Shown here: piece by piece, positions 57,173-64,000 of the stretch | How positions within the stretch are numbered: the first letter of the stretch is position 1 | How the letters are laid out: each line of letters begins with the position of its first letter | From: Planctomycetota bacterium | GTDB taxonomy: Bacteria > Planctomycetota > UBA8742 > UBA2392 | Reading direction: 5' to 3' | Assembly: GCA_020638635.1 (NCBI GenBank) | Contig: JACKIE010000002.1 | Coordinates: 186,001 to 250,000 of the forward strand | DNA length: 64,000 nucleotides | Notes under the pieces: model-generated | Database searches by the model: none | Told to the model about the DNA's origin: nothing | The model's input: only the letters and a program-made list of their open reading frames with translations | Made by a program: the position numbers and the translations under genes

Positions 57173-57676
57173 GGCGAAGTGGCACGCACGCTTCGTTCGT
57201 GCTGCGTGGTTAGGGCACCTGCGAACGTGCTTCGACGTACGCGTCGAATCGGCTGTCAGGCGCGGAGCGCCGTCACAATTGTTAGCCCCCAGCGTAAGCT
57301 GGGGGGCCCGTCGTTGTGAGCCACACAAGGCGCGGAGCGCCGGCACAACGGCGGCTTGCCGCCGAGCGGCCCAATGGTGATGTCGCGATTGTGTCGGCGC
57401 TCCGCGCCTCGTCTGATGGGGGCCAAGGAACCCCCACCTGACGGTAGGGGCTAACAGTTGTGCCAGCGCTCCGCGCCGAAATGCCAAGTCATCCGCACGG
57501 TCCGGATGCGCACCCAGGTGACGTACCTACGAGGGATTGCAGACTTCGTCCGTGCGCCGCGGCCTTTGGGCCGCGGCAACGCTCGCGCGTTGGCGCAAGC
57601 GGCATGGGCGAGGCGTCCATGCCACGTTTGCCTGACACATTGCGGAATGCCTGCTGATCATTGATCATCTCAAACC
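57173..57676. other. gene-free repeat-rich spacer between pheT and lgt
   Basis: 504 bp without coding potential. It holds the four-copy repeat block at 57259-57477 and additional GC-rich hairpins (for example GCCGCGGCC/GGGCCGCGGC near 57558-57580). Confidence 0.7.
57259..57477. repeat. four-copy inverted repeat block (GGCGCGGAGCGCC unit)
   Basis: The 20-bp unit GGCGCGGAGCGCCGTCACAA occurs at 57259-57278 and 57329-57348. Its complement occurs at 57389-57408 and 57458-57477. The outer pair extends through a TTGTTAGCCCC segment and a CCCCCAGC/GCTGGGGG palindrome to roughly 40 bp of similarity. The layout is two tandem copies facing two inverted tandem copies. Confidence 0.8.
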
Positions 57677-59134
57677 ATGCTGGGCATCCTCAACCATCCG
57701 AAGCTCGATTACACCTGGTTCACCACCACGCTGCTGCGCTGGTCGAGTGAGGGGCTGGTTGTTTACGACCGCTGGGTACTGAACCTCAGCGGCGTGGGGG
57801 AATACGGCCACAACGGCGGCACGGTGTTGCTGGACTTCTACTACCTCTGCTACCTGATCGCCTTCATCGGCGTGCTGTTCTTCTTTACACGCTACCGCAA
57901 GCAAGGTTGGCTGAAGGTCAAGCCGCACGTTCCCTACGATGCCCTGCTGCTGACCATGATCGGCGTGCTGGTCGGCGCCAAGACGGCCTACATCTTCATC
58001 TACAACCCGGACTTCTACTTTGGCCCGCCGCCTTTCGGTCCCGTTGACACCAACGACATGCTGCAGCGCATCTTCCTGAACTGGTCCGGCATGGCCAGCC
58101 ACGGCGCTGCCGCGGGTGTGATGTGCATGGCGATCCTGTGGTGGCTGCGCGCACGCCCCAAGGTGCCGATCGCCCAGCTTGGCGACGTGGGCGGCATCGC
58201 GGCCGCATTCGGCGCGATCTGGATCCGGCTGGCGAACTTCATGAACGGCGAGCTCTATGGCCGCGTGGCGCCGGACTGGCTGCCGTGGGCGATGCGCTTT
58301 CCCGTACGCAGCGGCAAAGGCAACGCCGTGGTGTTCCAGACCGACACGCTGTGGGAGCGCATGCCCAAGCCGGAGAACCCGGAACTGGTGGCCTCCTGGC
58401 TGAAAACGCTGCAGGAGAGCAACCCGGGCGGCGTGATCGAGCAGACCGACTCAGTGCTGTTCCGCAACCCGGACGCCTACCAGCAGGGCTGGGAGATCAT
58501 GCTGCGTACCCAGGATGGCGCGCAGTTCATGACGCCGCAGAAAGACCACATCTACATGGGTGTGTTCGACGTGGTGACCACGCCGCGCCACCCCAGCCAG
58601 CTTTACCAACTGCTGCTGGAAGGCTTGCTGGTGCTGATCTTCCTGCTGATCCTGCGCAAGCGGGTCAAGCGCGCGGGCATGGTGGCCGCGGGTTTCTGGA
58701 TTGCCTACCCGGTGGCGCGCTTCATCGGCGAGTTCTTCCGACAGCCGGACGTGCAGTTCCAGCAGGCGGGCAACGAGTTGGGCACCGTGTTCCTGGGCCT
58801 GAGCATGGGCCAGATCCTGTCGCTTCTGATGGCATGCGTCGGCACCGGCCTGATGATCTATTTCGCCCGCTTCGGGCGGGTCATCGCAGACGAACCCATG
58901 TACCCGCCCGAGCCCGAGAAACCCAAGGCCGAGGGGCCGGTCAGCGTCACGATTGAAAAGGGCATGGGCGGCAGCACCGGCGCGGGCGAAATCGCGGGCA
59001 TCGAGACCGTGCGCGCAGCCCTGGCTGAAAAAGAAAAAGAGTGGGCAAAGGACGAACGTCCCGAGGGCACACTGGAGCGACAAGATGACGACCAAGACAA
59101 GCCTGAACCCGGCCAGCCTGAACGAGGCGATTGA
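57677..59134 (+). CDS. lgt: prolipoprotein diacylglyceryl transferase, extended
   Basis: Transfers diacylglycerol to lipobox cysteines in the inner membrane. 485 aa, about 190 longer than E. coli Lgt. Core motifs: GMASHGAAAG for the H-G-G region, RLANFMNGELYGR (Lgt signature) and RHPSQLYQLLLEG. An inserted soluble segment of about 90 residues lies between the last two. After the final TM (LLMACVGTGLMIYFARFG) a charged Pro/Glu/Lys tail of about 90 residues follows. This gene is needed by the many lipoproteins in this window. Confidence 0.93.
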   Translation: MLGILNHPKLDYTWFTTTLLRWSSEGLVVYDRWVLNLSGVGEYGHNGGTVLLDFYYLCYLIAFIGVLFFFTRYRKQGWLKVKPHVPYDALLLTMIGVLVGAKTAYIFIYNPDFYFGPPPFGPVDTNDMLQRIFLNWSGMASHGAAAGVMCMAILWWLRARPKVPIAQLGDVGGIAAAFGAIWIRLANFMNGELYGRVAPDWLPWAMRFPVRSGKGNAVVFQTDTLWERMPKPENPELVASWLKTLQESNPGGVIEQTDSVLFRNPDAYQQGWEIMLRTQDGAQFMTPQKDHIYMGVFDVVTTPRHPSQLYQLLLEGLLVLIFLLILRKRVKRAGMVAAGFWIAYPVARFIGEFFRQPDVQFQQAGNELGTVFLGLSMGQILSLLMACVGTGLMIYFARFGRVIADEPMYPPEPEKPKAEGPVSVTIEKGMGGSTGAGEIAGIETVRAALAEKEKEWAKDERPEGTLERQDDDQDKPEPGQPERGD

Positions 59135-59882
59135 GCGGCACATCCGCCCCAACACGTTCCCGCTCGGCATCAAGATGGTCGCGCGCGAGGAAGACATCCC
59201 CGAGAAGGCCAAGCGCCCCGGCCGTGACATGCACTTCGACAGCGCCCTGTGCCAGGGCATGGGGATCGCGCGCCACTACGGCTGGACCATTGCCGTGAGC
59301 CGCAAGGACATCTCCTGCCCGATCGGCGCCACGCTGTTCGGCTTCCAGCCCAAGGTCGAGCACTTCACGGGCGGTCACTGCTGCGCGGGCATGTACACCA
59401 AGGATGCCGCGGCAGGATCGAAGACCGAAGCAGCGGCGCCCTGCTTTGATTTCGGAGAGTACTTCGCCATGGTCAGCGGGCCGCTCAACCGCATCGACTT
59501 TGAGCCCGACGTGGTGCTGGTGTTCGGTAACCCGGCGCAGGTGATGCGCCTGGTGACCGGGGCGCTGTGGGAAAGCGGCGGCTACATTCACTCGAGATTC
59601 AGCGGCCGCACCGACTGCGCGGACGAGGTAATCGAGACCATGAAGACGAATCAGCCTCAGGTGATTCTGCCCTGTTATGGCGATCGCATCTTCGCGCAGA
59701 CCCAGGACCACGAGATGGCCTTCAGCTTCCCGTACTCGTTCGCGCAGACGCTGGTGGACGGCCTGGAGGGCACCCACAAGGGCGGCGTGCGCTACCCGAT
59801 CCCGAACTACCTGCGCTACACGGGCAGCTTCCCGCCCAGCTACGAAGAGCTGCGCAAGTATTGGCCGGAGGAAGGCCGTTGA
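59085..59882 (+). CDS. DUF169 family protein
   Basis: 265 aa from ATG 59085 (GGAG 8 nt upstream), overlapping the end of lgt by 50 nt. DUF169 traits: PLGIKMVAREEDIP near the N-terminus, an ISCPIGATLFGF cysteine motif, ALWESGGYIHSRFSGRTDC, and a second Cys-rich site NQPQVILPCYGDRIF. Function is unknown in the literature I know; in some archaea it neighbours tungsten or redox genes. The out-of-frame 50-nt overlap with lgt is unusually long. Cassette D begins right after its stop. Confidence 0.83.
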   Translation: MTTKTSLNPASLNEAIERHIRPNTFPLGIKMVAREEDIPEKAKRPGRDMHFDSALCQGMGIARHYGWTIAVSRKDISCPIGATLFGFQPKVEHFTGGHCCAGMYTKDAAAGSKTEAAAPCFDFGEYFAMVSGPLNRIDFEPDVVLVFGNPAQVMRLVTGALWESGGYIHSRFSGRTDCADEVIETMKTNQPQVILPCYGDRIFAQTQDHEMAFSFPYSFAQTLVDGLEGTHKGGVRYPIPNYLRYTGSFPPSYEELRKYWPEEGR

Positions 59883-60386
59883 TGGTTGGTAGTTGGTGGT
59901 TGGTAGTAGATGGTTGATTGCATTGGACAGACGGAAGTAGAGGACACATGGAGGACAAGCCGGAGAAGGGCTCGCTGGAAGAGTTGCTGGTCTGGAACCG
60001 GGCGCTGGACCTGGTGGACTCCGTCTACCAACACACGCGGAGTTGGCCACGTGAAGAAGTGTATGGCCTTACTAACCAAGTTCGGCGCGCGGCCGTCTCG
60101 GTGCCGTCCAACATTGCCGAAGGGCACGGGCGAAAACGCGACGGCGACTTCGCGCGCTTTCTGTCGATCGCATATGGCTCGCTGATGGAGGTGAAGACAC
60201 AACTTCTGATTGGCCTCCGTCAGCAGTTCAGCAGCGATGAGCAAACGCAGGCAGTGATGGCCATGCTCAACGAAGTAGCCAAACTGTTGAATGGCCTTAG
60301 AAAAGCAGTTGAGGCCCGCAAGCCATAGGCAGCGCAGGCCCGGACCCTGGCCACTACCAACTACCAACCATCAACTACCAACTACC
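59883..60386 (+). mobile_element. heptamer-repeat cassette D with four-helix-bundle gene (TTGGTAG unit)
   Basis: The left arm 59883-59916 (TTGGTAG, TTGGTGG, TTGGTAG, TAGATGG) starts directly after the DUF169 stop codon. The right arm 60351-60386 is the inverted array with about five differences over 31 aligned bases. It supplies the TAG stop (60382-60384) of the convergent ligase gene. Confidence 0.8.
59948..60328 (+). CDS. four-helix-bundle protein (S23/IVP-like), cassette D
   Basis: 126 aa from ATG 59948 (AGAGG upstream). LLVWNRALDLVDSVYQHTRS, then NQVRRAAVSVPSNIAEGHGR and DFARFLSIAYGSLMEVKTQL, a canonical S23 pattern with NIAEGHGR. It is close to the proteins of cassettes A and B. It is the only gene between the inverted arms, and transcription is away from DUF169 towards the convergent ligase gene. 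Confidence 0.93.
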   Translation: MEDKPEKGSLEELLVWNRALDLVDSVYQHTRSWPREEVYGLTNQVRRAAVSVPSNIAEGHGRKRDGDFARFLSIAYGSLMEVKTQLLIGLRQQFSSDEQTQAVMAMLNEVAKLLNGLRKAVEARKP

Positions 60387-61995
60387 CCGGCTCCGGCATC
60401 TCACGCAGGACGCGCTTCAGCGGCTTGCCTACGTGGTTCTTGGGAATTTCGTGCACCACGTGATAGCGCCTGGGGCGCTTGAAGCTGGCCAGGTGCGGCT
60501 CTACGTGGCTCGGCATGTCGCTGACGTCGATGGGCGCGCCTTCCTTTAGCACCAGGTACGCCACGGGCACTTCGCCGTCCGTGGGGTCTGGCCTGCCGAC
60601 CACGGTGGCTTCTTTCACCGAGGGGTGGGTCAGCAGCACGCGCTCGACTTCGCTGGGCGCCACGCTGTAGCCCCGGAATTTGATCAGGTCCTTGATGCGG
60701 TCCACGATGCGCAGGTAGCCATCAGGCTCGAAGCGCCCGATGTCGCCGGTGCGCAACCAGCCGCCTGGCAGGATGGTCGCGCGGGTTTCCGTCGGCAGGC
60801 TCCAGTACCCCAGCATCACCTGCGGCCCGCGCACCTGCACTTCGCCCTCGCCTTCATTCAGCGGCTTCTCGGGCTCGTCGGGCAGGCACAGCCGGATATC
60901 CGTGCCCGGCAGCGGCACGCCCACCGTGCCGGGCTTCACATGGTTGGGCGGGTTGTTGGTGACCTCGGGGCCGGCCTCGGTCAGGCCGTAGCCGTTGATC
61001 ATCGGCACGCCGGGCACGGCCTCGGCCCAGCGCTGGTTGAGCGAGCGGTCGATCAGCATGGCACCCGCCTTGACGTAGCGCAGCGAGCTGAACACCTCGG
61101 GGGCATCGTTTCCCGCGGCCTCCAGCATGCGCAGGAACATGGTGCCGCTGCCGTAGGCGACCGTGACGCCGTGGCGCTCGATGGTTTCGAGCACCTGGGG
61201 GGCGCTGAATTCGCGCACCAGCGCGATGGTGGCGCCGGCGGCGATGCTCGCGTTCATCACGCAGCTCATGCCCCAGGTGTGGTACAGGGGCAACGCGCCG
61301 AGGACCACGTCCCGCTCGCTCCAGCCGAACCACAGGTTGTTCTGCTCGGCGTTGGCGACCAGGTTACGGTGGCTCATCATTGCCAGCTTGCTGCCCGCGG
61401 TGGTGCCGCTGGTGTACTGCAGCACCGCTATGTCCAGGTCCGTGCGCGAGACCGCGTCCTCGGGCTCGCCCAGTACGTCGGGTAGCAGGCTGCTGTCACC
61501 GTGGCCGGCCATGAACTCGTTGCCCGGGTGCAGGAAGAAGGTCTTCGGCTCGCGAATGTGCGCGCGTACGCGTGCGGCCTCGAACTCGCCGGCTGCCTCC
61601 GATTCCACGAACGCTGCCCGCGGCTCTACCTCCCTGATTACCTCGGCCAACTCGTCGCGCGTCAGGTTGGGGTTGATCGCAACGGGGATCATGTCCGCGC
61701 GCAGGGCCGCGTAGTACTGCAGGATGAACTCGGGGCAGTTTGGCAGCACGAGCATCACGCGGTCGCCGCGTTTCCCGCGGGCGAAGCCGCGGGTACGCAG
61801 GATGCTTGCGGCGATTTTAACCCGGCGCCAGAACTGGCCGTAGGTGATGATCTGGTTCTCGAACAGGATGACCGGCTTTTCCGGGTAGCGCTGGGCCATG
61901 GCTTGCAGAGACTGCCACATGTAACGACGCAGCGGTTCATAGGCGCGGCCAACGCCTTGGGGGTACAACGCTTGCCAGTCGAAGGGGTCGCTCAA
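60382..61995 (-). CDS. AMP-forming acyl-CoA synthetase / ligase
   Basis: 537 aa. ANL superfamily: AMP-binding YTSGTTAGSKLAMMSH, the NGYGLTEAGPE motif, hinge GGWLRTGDIGRFEPDGYLRI with DRIKDLIKFRGYSVAPSEVE, and the catalytic Lys near HVGKPLKR at the C-terminus. It activates a carboxylic acid, probably a fatty acid, as its CoA ester. Its start overlaps the stop of the thioesterase gene by 4 nt, so acyl-CoA making and splitting are coupled. The stop codon lies inside a cassette D arm. Confidence 0.92.
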   Translation of the reverse strand: MSDPFDWQALYPQGVGRAYEPLRRYMWQSLQAMAQRYPEKPVILFENQIITYGQFWRRVKIAASILRTRGFARGKRGDRVMLVLPNCPEFILQYYAALRADMIPVAINPNLTRDELAEVIREVEPRAAFVESEAAGEFEAARVRAHIREPKTFFLHPGNEFMAGHGDSSLLPDVLGEPEDAVSRTDLDIAVLQYTSGTTAGSKLAMMSHRNLVANAEQNNLWFGWSERDVVLGALPLYHTWGMSCVMNASIAAGATIALVREFSAPQVLETIERHGVTVAYGSGTMFLRMLEAAGNDAPEVFSSLRYVKAGAMLIDRSLNQRWAEAVPGVPMINGYGLTEAGPEVTNNPPNHVKPGTVGVPLPGTDIRLCLPDEPEKPLNEGEGEVQVRGPQVMLGYWSLPTETRATILPGGWLRTGDIGRFEPDGYLRIVDRIKDLIKFRGYSVAPSEVERVLLTHPSVKEATVVGRPDPTDGEVPVAYLVLKEGAPIDVSDMPSHVEPHLASFKRPRRYHVVHEIPKNHVGKPLKRVLREMPEPG

Positions 61996-62396
61996 GAATA
62001 CAGCCTCACGAACTCCTTCGGCACGGGCGTGGGGCGGCCTGTAGCGATGTCGGTGTAAACGATCACGACTTTGGCCGTCGCGGCGGGCTCGGCGTCGCCA
62101 ACCAGCGTGATGGCGTGGGCGATGGTGATGCTGGTGTTGCCGAACTTTTCGACCTGCGTACTGACCATGGCCCGGTCGCCCAGCTTCAGCGCCTTGTGGT
62201 AGTCGATGCCGGTGTGCACGGTCATGAACTGCACACCCCAGGCGTCCATGATGGACAGGTAGTTGTAGCCCTTGTCCTGCAGCAGCTTGCTGCGCCCGTG
62301 CTCGAGCCAGTTGAGGTAAACGGCGTTGTTGACGTGGTTGTATACGTCAAGCTCGTAGCTGCGGACTTCTACCTCGTAGCTGCTGACGTACGCCAT
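61992..62396 (-). CDS. acyl-CoA thioesterase (4HBT, hotdog fold)
   Basis: 134 aa from the ATG at 62396; a longer frame reaches 62471 without supporting signal. YVSSYEVEVRSYELDVYNHV then NNAVYLNWLEHGRSKLL is the YbgC/4HBT signature, with the usual catalytic Asp in DVYNHVNN. C-terminal YTDIATGRPTPVPKEF is typical. It is first in a two-gene operon with the ligase. A TACAAT box lies at 62432-62437. Confidence 0.9.
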   Translation of the reverse strand: MAYVSSYEVEVRSYELDVYNHVNNAVYLNWLEHGRSKLLQDKGYNYLSIMDAWGVQFMTVHTGIDYHKALKLGDRAMVSTQVEKFGNTSITIAHAITLVGDAEPAATAKVVIVYTDIATGRPTPVPKEFVRLYS

Positions 62397-62783
62397 GAAT
62401 CCCGGTGTCACAAGCCCTTGAATGGGGCGAGATTGTAACAACCGGAACGGAGAATGTCCGAAAAAGGACAAAGGCGACCGGTCGCCCGATCGCCTTTGCC
62501 GGAGTAAAGGCCTTGAAGATACCGCCCCCCCTTAACTAGCGACATCTCCCACAGCGGCCTTAGCTCTTGTCTTCAGGGTCGCTCTCGCGACGTGCGTAAA
62601 GGTAGCCTGCCATCATCACGAGAGTTTCACCGAGCAATCGTTTTTCCTGACAATCTTTCTGACGCTGCCGTGACGCTCGGGTGGGCGATACATCCCTGCA
62701 TACCATGACCGCGCCTCGCGAAACAGCCATTTTCCTGCAGTCCGCGCCGCCCGCCTGCCGATTCACCCGCGGGAGAACTCGCT
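62397..62783. other. intergenic region, no convincing gene
   Basis: 387 bp. A minus-strand frame at 62560-62766 ends in a peptide that looks plausible (MMAGYLYARRESDPEDKS) and lies upstream of the terminator at 62463. A short minus-strand transcript is therefore possible, but no clear start or ribosome site supports it. Confidence 0.4.
62463..62497 (-). terminator. intrinsic terminator on the minus strand
   Basis: An 8-bp stem AAAGGCGA/TCGCCTTT (62470-62477, 62490-62497) is followed on the minus strand by TGTCCTTTTT. No annotated gene ends here, which hints at an unrecognised short transcript. Confidence 0.65.
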
Positions 62784-63014
62784 GTGCGGGGCATAGTCGG
62801 CTACATCATTTTCTTCACCGTGGGCCTGGTCAGCGCCGGGGCCTACTTCTACCAGTTGCACCCCGAACACTCCGTTGATGCCGACTTGCCCCGCCTGCGC
62901 AAAGACGTTGACGATGCCGTAAACCGCGGCAAGCGCTTGCGCGACGCCTGGAACAAGTCCGCCCCGGCCGACGAGGCCGGCACCACCCCGCCCGACTCGG
63001 TCCGCAAGGACTGA
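62784..63014 (+). CDS. small single-TM protein, unknown
   Basis: 76 aa from GTG 62784, with GGGAGAA 6 nt upstream. One N-terminal TM helix (about 3-22, GIVGYIIFFTVGLVSAGAYF), then a charged helical part (DLPRLRKDVDDAVNRGKRLR) and a polar tail ending SVRKD. No family is recognised. The good ribosome site and clean TM-plus-helix pattern support it as real. Confidence 0.65.
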   Translation: MRGIVGYIIFFTVGLVSAGAYFYQLHPEHSVDADLPRLRKDVDDAVNRGKRLRDAWNKSAPADEAGTTPPDSVRKD

Positions 63015-63094
63015 CTGGCGCGAAATCCCCCAACCGGACGGTAGCCCTGCTGCCCTGAATTCGTATCAATGGCGGGTCCCTTGTCTGGAGTCGC

Positions 63095-64000
63095 CATGAA
63101 GTACCTGTCCGTTCTCGCGGCTGCGGCCCTGCTGCTGGCCATCAACACCAACCCGGCCGTCGTCGCCCAGGACGACAAGCTGCCCGAGGTAGCCGACACG
63201 CTGCTGCTGCAGCCGGCGCTGTCGCCTGACGGCGCGACGCTGGCTTTCGTGCACGACGGCGACATCTGGAGCGTGCCCGCCCAGGGCGGCACGGCCAGGC
63301 GCTTGACCATCACCGAGGACAACGACGGCGACCCGCAGTTTTCGCCGGACGGCAAGTGGCTGGCGTTTCGCTCAAGGCGCTACGGCAACGACGACGTGTT
63401 CGTGATGCCCGCCGAGGGCGGACCCGCCAGGCGGCTGACGTTTGCCGACGCCGGCGACTCGCCCGATTGCTGGCTGCCCGACAGCTCGGGCGTGATCTTC
63501 AGCAGCTACCGGCGCGGCGGCCGCGACCTGTGGGTGGTGCGCCTCGAAGGCGGTGAGCCCTGGCCCATCAGCGGCGGCGGCTACGGCAGCCACGAGTACC
63601 ACGCGGCGATCAGCCCTGACGGCAAGCACATCGCCTACTCCAACAGCGGCGGCTCGCCCATGCGCCGCCGCGGCTACCAGGGCCAGGCCGACTCGGACAT
63701 CTGGCTGTGCGACTTCGACGGCCTGCGCACCAGCAACCACCGCCGCATCACCCAGAACACCAGCCACGACGCGTCGCCGGCCTGGCGCTCCAACGAAGTG
63801 CTGGCCTTCGTGACCTGCGCCGGCGGCAACGGGGGCAGCGCGCGCGTCGGCCGCCTGGCGCTGTATGACCTGCGCACGAAGGAAGTGATCGAGCCCGGCG
63901 AGCAGCGCGCCATCGACCCTCGCGAAATCGCCATCGGCGGGCGCTTCATGGCGATCAGCAGCGGCAACTACGGCGGCTGGAAGCTGTACCTGTGGGACCT
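63095..64000 (+). CDS. Tricorn/TolB-like WD40 propeller protein, 3'-truncated by the window edge
   Basis: 302 codons visible from ATG 63095 (GGAG upstream) to the edge, with no stop. A signal peptide (LSVLAAAALLLAINTNPAVV, then AQ) points to export. PD40/TolB-type blades repeat: LSPDGATLAFVHDGDIWSVP, FSPDGKWLAFRSRRYGNDDV and ISPDGKHIAYSNSGGSP. This is the N-terminal propeller of bacterial Tricorn-type proteases, which continue into a PDZ and an S41 catalytic part beyond this window. Protease identity therefore cannot be confirmed here; a TolB-like propeller alone is the alternative. Confidence 0.85.

Overview
The window is a gene-dense, high-GC bacterial chromosome segment with about 50 protein genes, no rRNA or tRNA genes that I could see, no CRISPR array and no classical insertion sequence. 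The gene set points to a Planctomycetota-like bacterium. The evidence is an ECF sigma factor fused to a membrane segment and extracytoplasmic Ig-like domains, membrane-anchored proteins with carboxypeptidase-regulatory domains, FG-GAP lipoproteins, a squalene-hopene cyclase, a rhomboid protein with a C-terminal tail domain, and many small dispersed palindromes. This taxonomic call is an inference and no marker gene in the window settles it.

Layout. 1-6 kb: a truncated gene, then fmt, a c-di-AMP cyclase with an N-terminal PTS EIIA domain, a membrane protein and a methyltransferase, convergent with trxB. 6-14.5 kb: a double cNMP-domain protein, coaX coupled to a 14-repeat FG-GAP lipoprotein, a LexA-like repressor and two lipoproteins. 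14.5-24.4 kb: squalene-hopene cyclase, a UDG-superfamily protein, the ECF fusion, guaB and folE. 24.6-36 kb: a glycosidase-like protein, two parvulins, truD, a LysM protein, an overlapping operon (trifunctional AroD-AroE-AroK, prepilin peptidase, class IV aminotransferase, lipid kinase) and dnaA. 36-51.5 kb: a DUF4863 protein, ald, gap, pgk, rpe, two paralogous carboxypeptidase-regulatory proteins and an FHA-GAF-HD-GYP protein. 51.7-64 kb: a rhomboid homologue with altered catalytic serine, S41 protease, GNAT, a short pheT, lgt, DUF169, an acyl-CoA ligase with a thioesterase, and the start of a Tricorn-like protein.

The most striking structure is a dispersed family of cassettes. Four small four-helix-bundle (S23/IVP-like) genes at 21.6, 45.9, 52.8 and 59.9 kb each lie between two arms of short tandem repeats in inverted orientation. 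The repeat unit is 7 nt in all four, but its sequence differs completely from one locus to the next. At least six further loci carry the same kind of inverted arms with no gene between them (units of 7, 8 or 10 nt). Most of the copies begin or end within about 5 nt of a neighbouring gene's stop codon. This looks like a family of small mobile or mobilisable units, each with its own repeat and, when complete, its own four-helix-bundle protein.

Two signalling nucleotides are represented (c-di-AMP synthesis, c-di-GMP hydrolysis). Several genes have a -10-like hexamer only 6-8 nt before the start codon, which suggests leaderless mRNAs are common.
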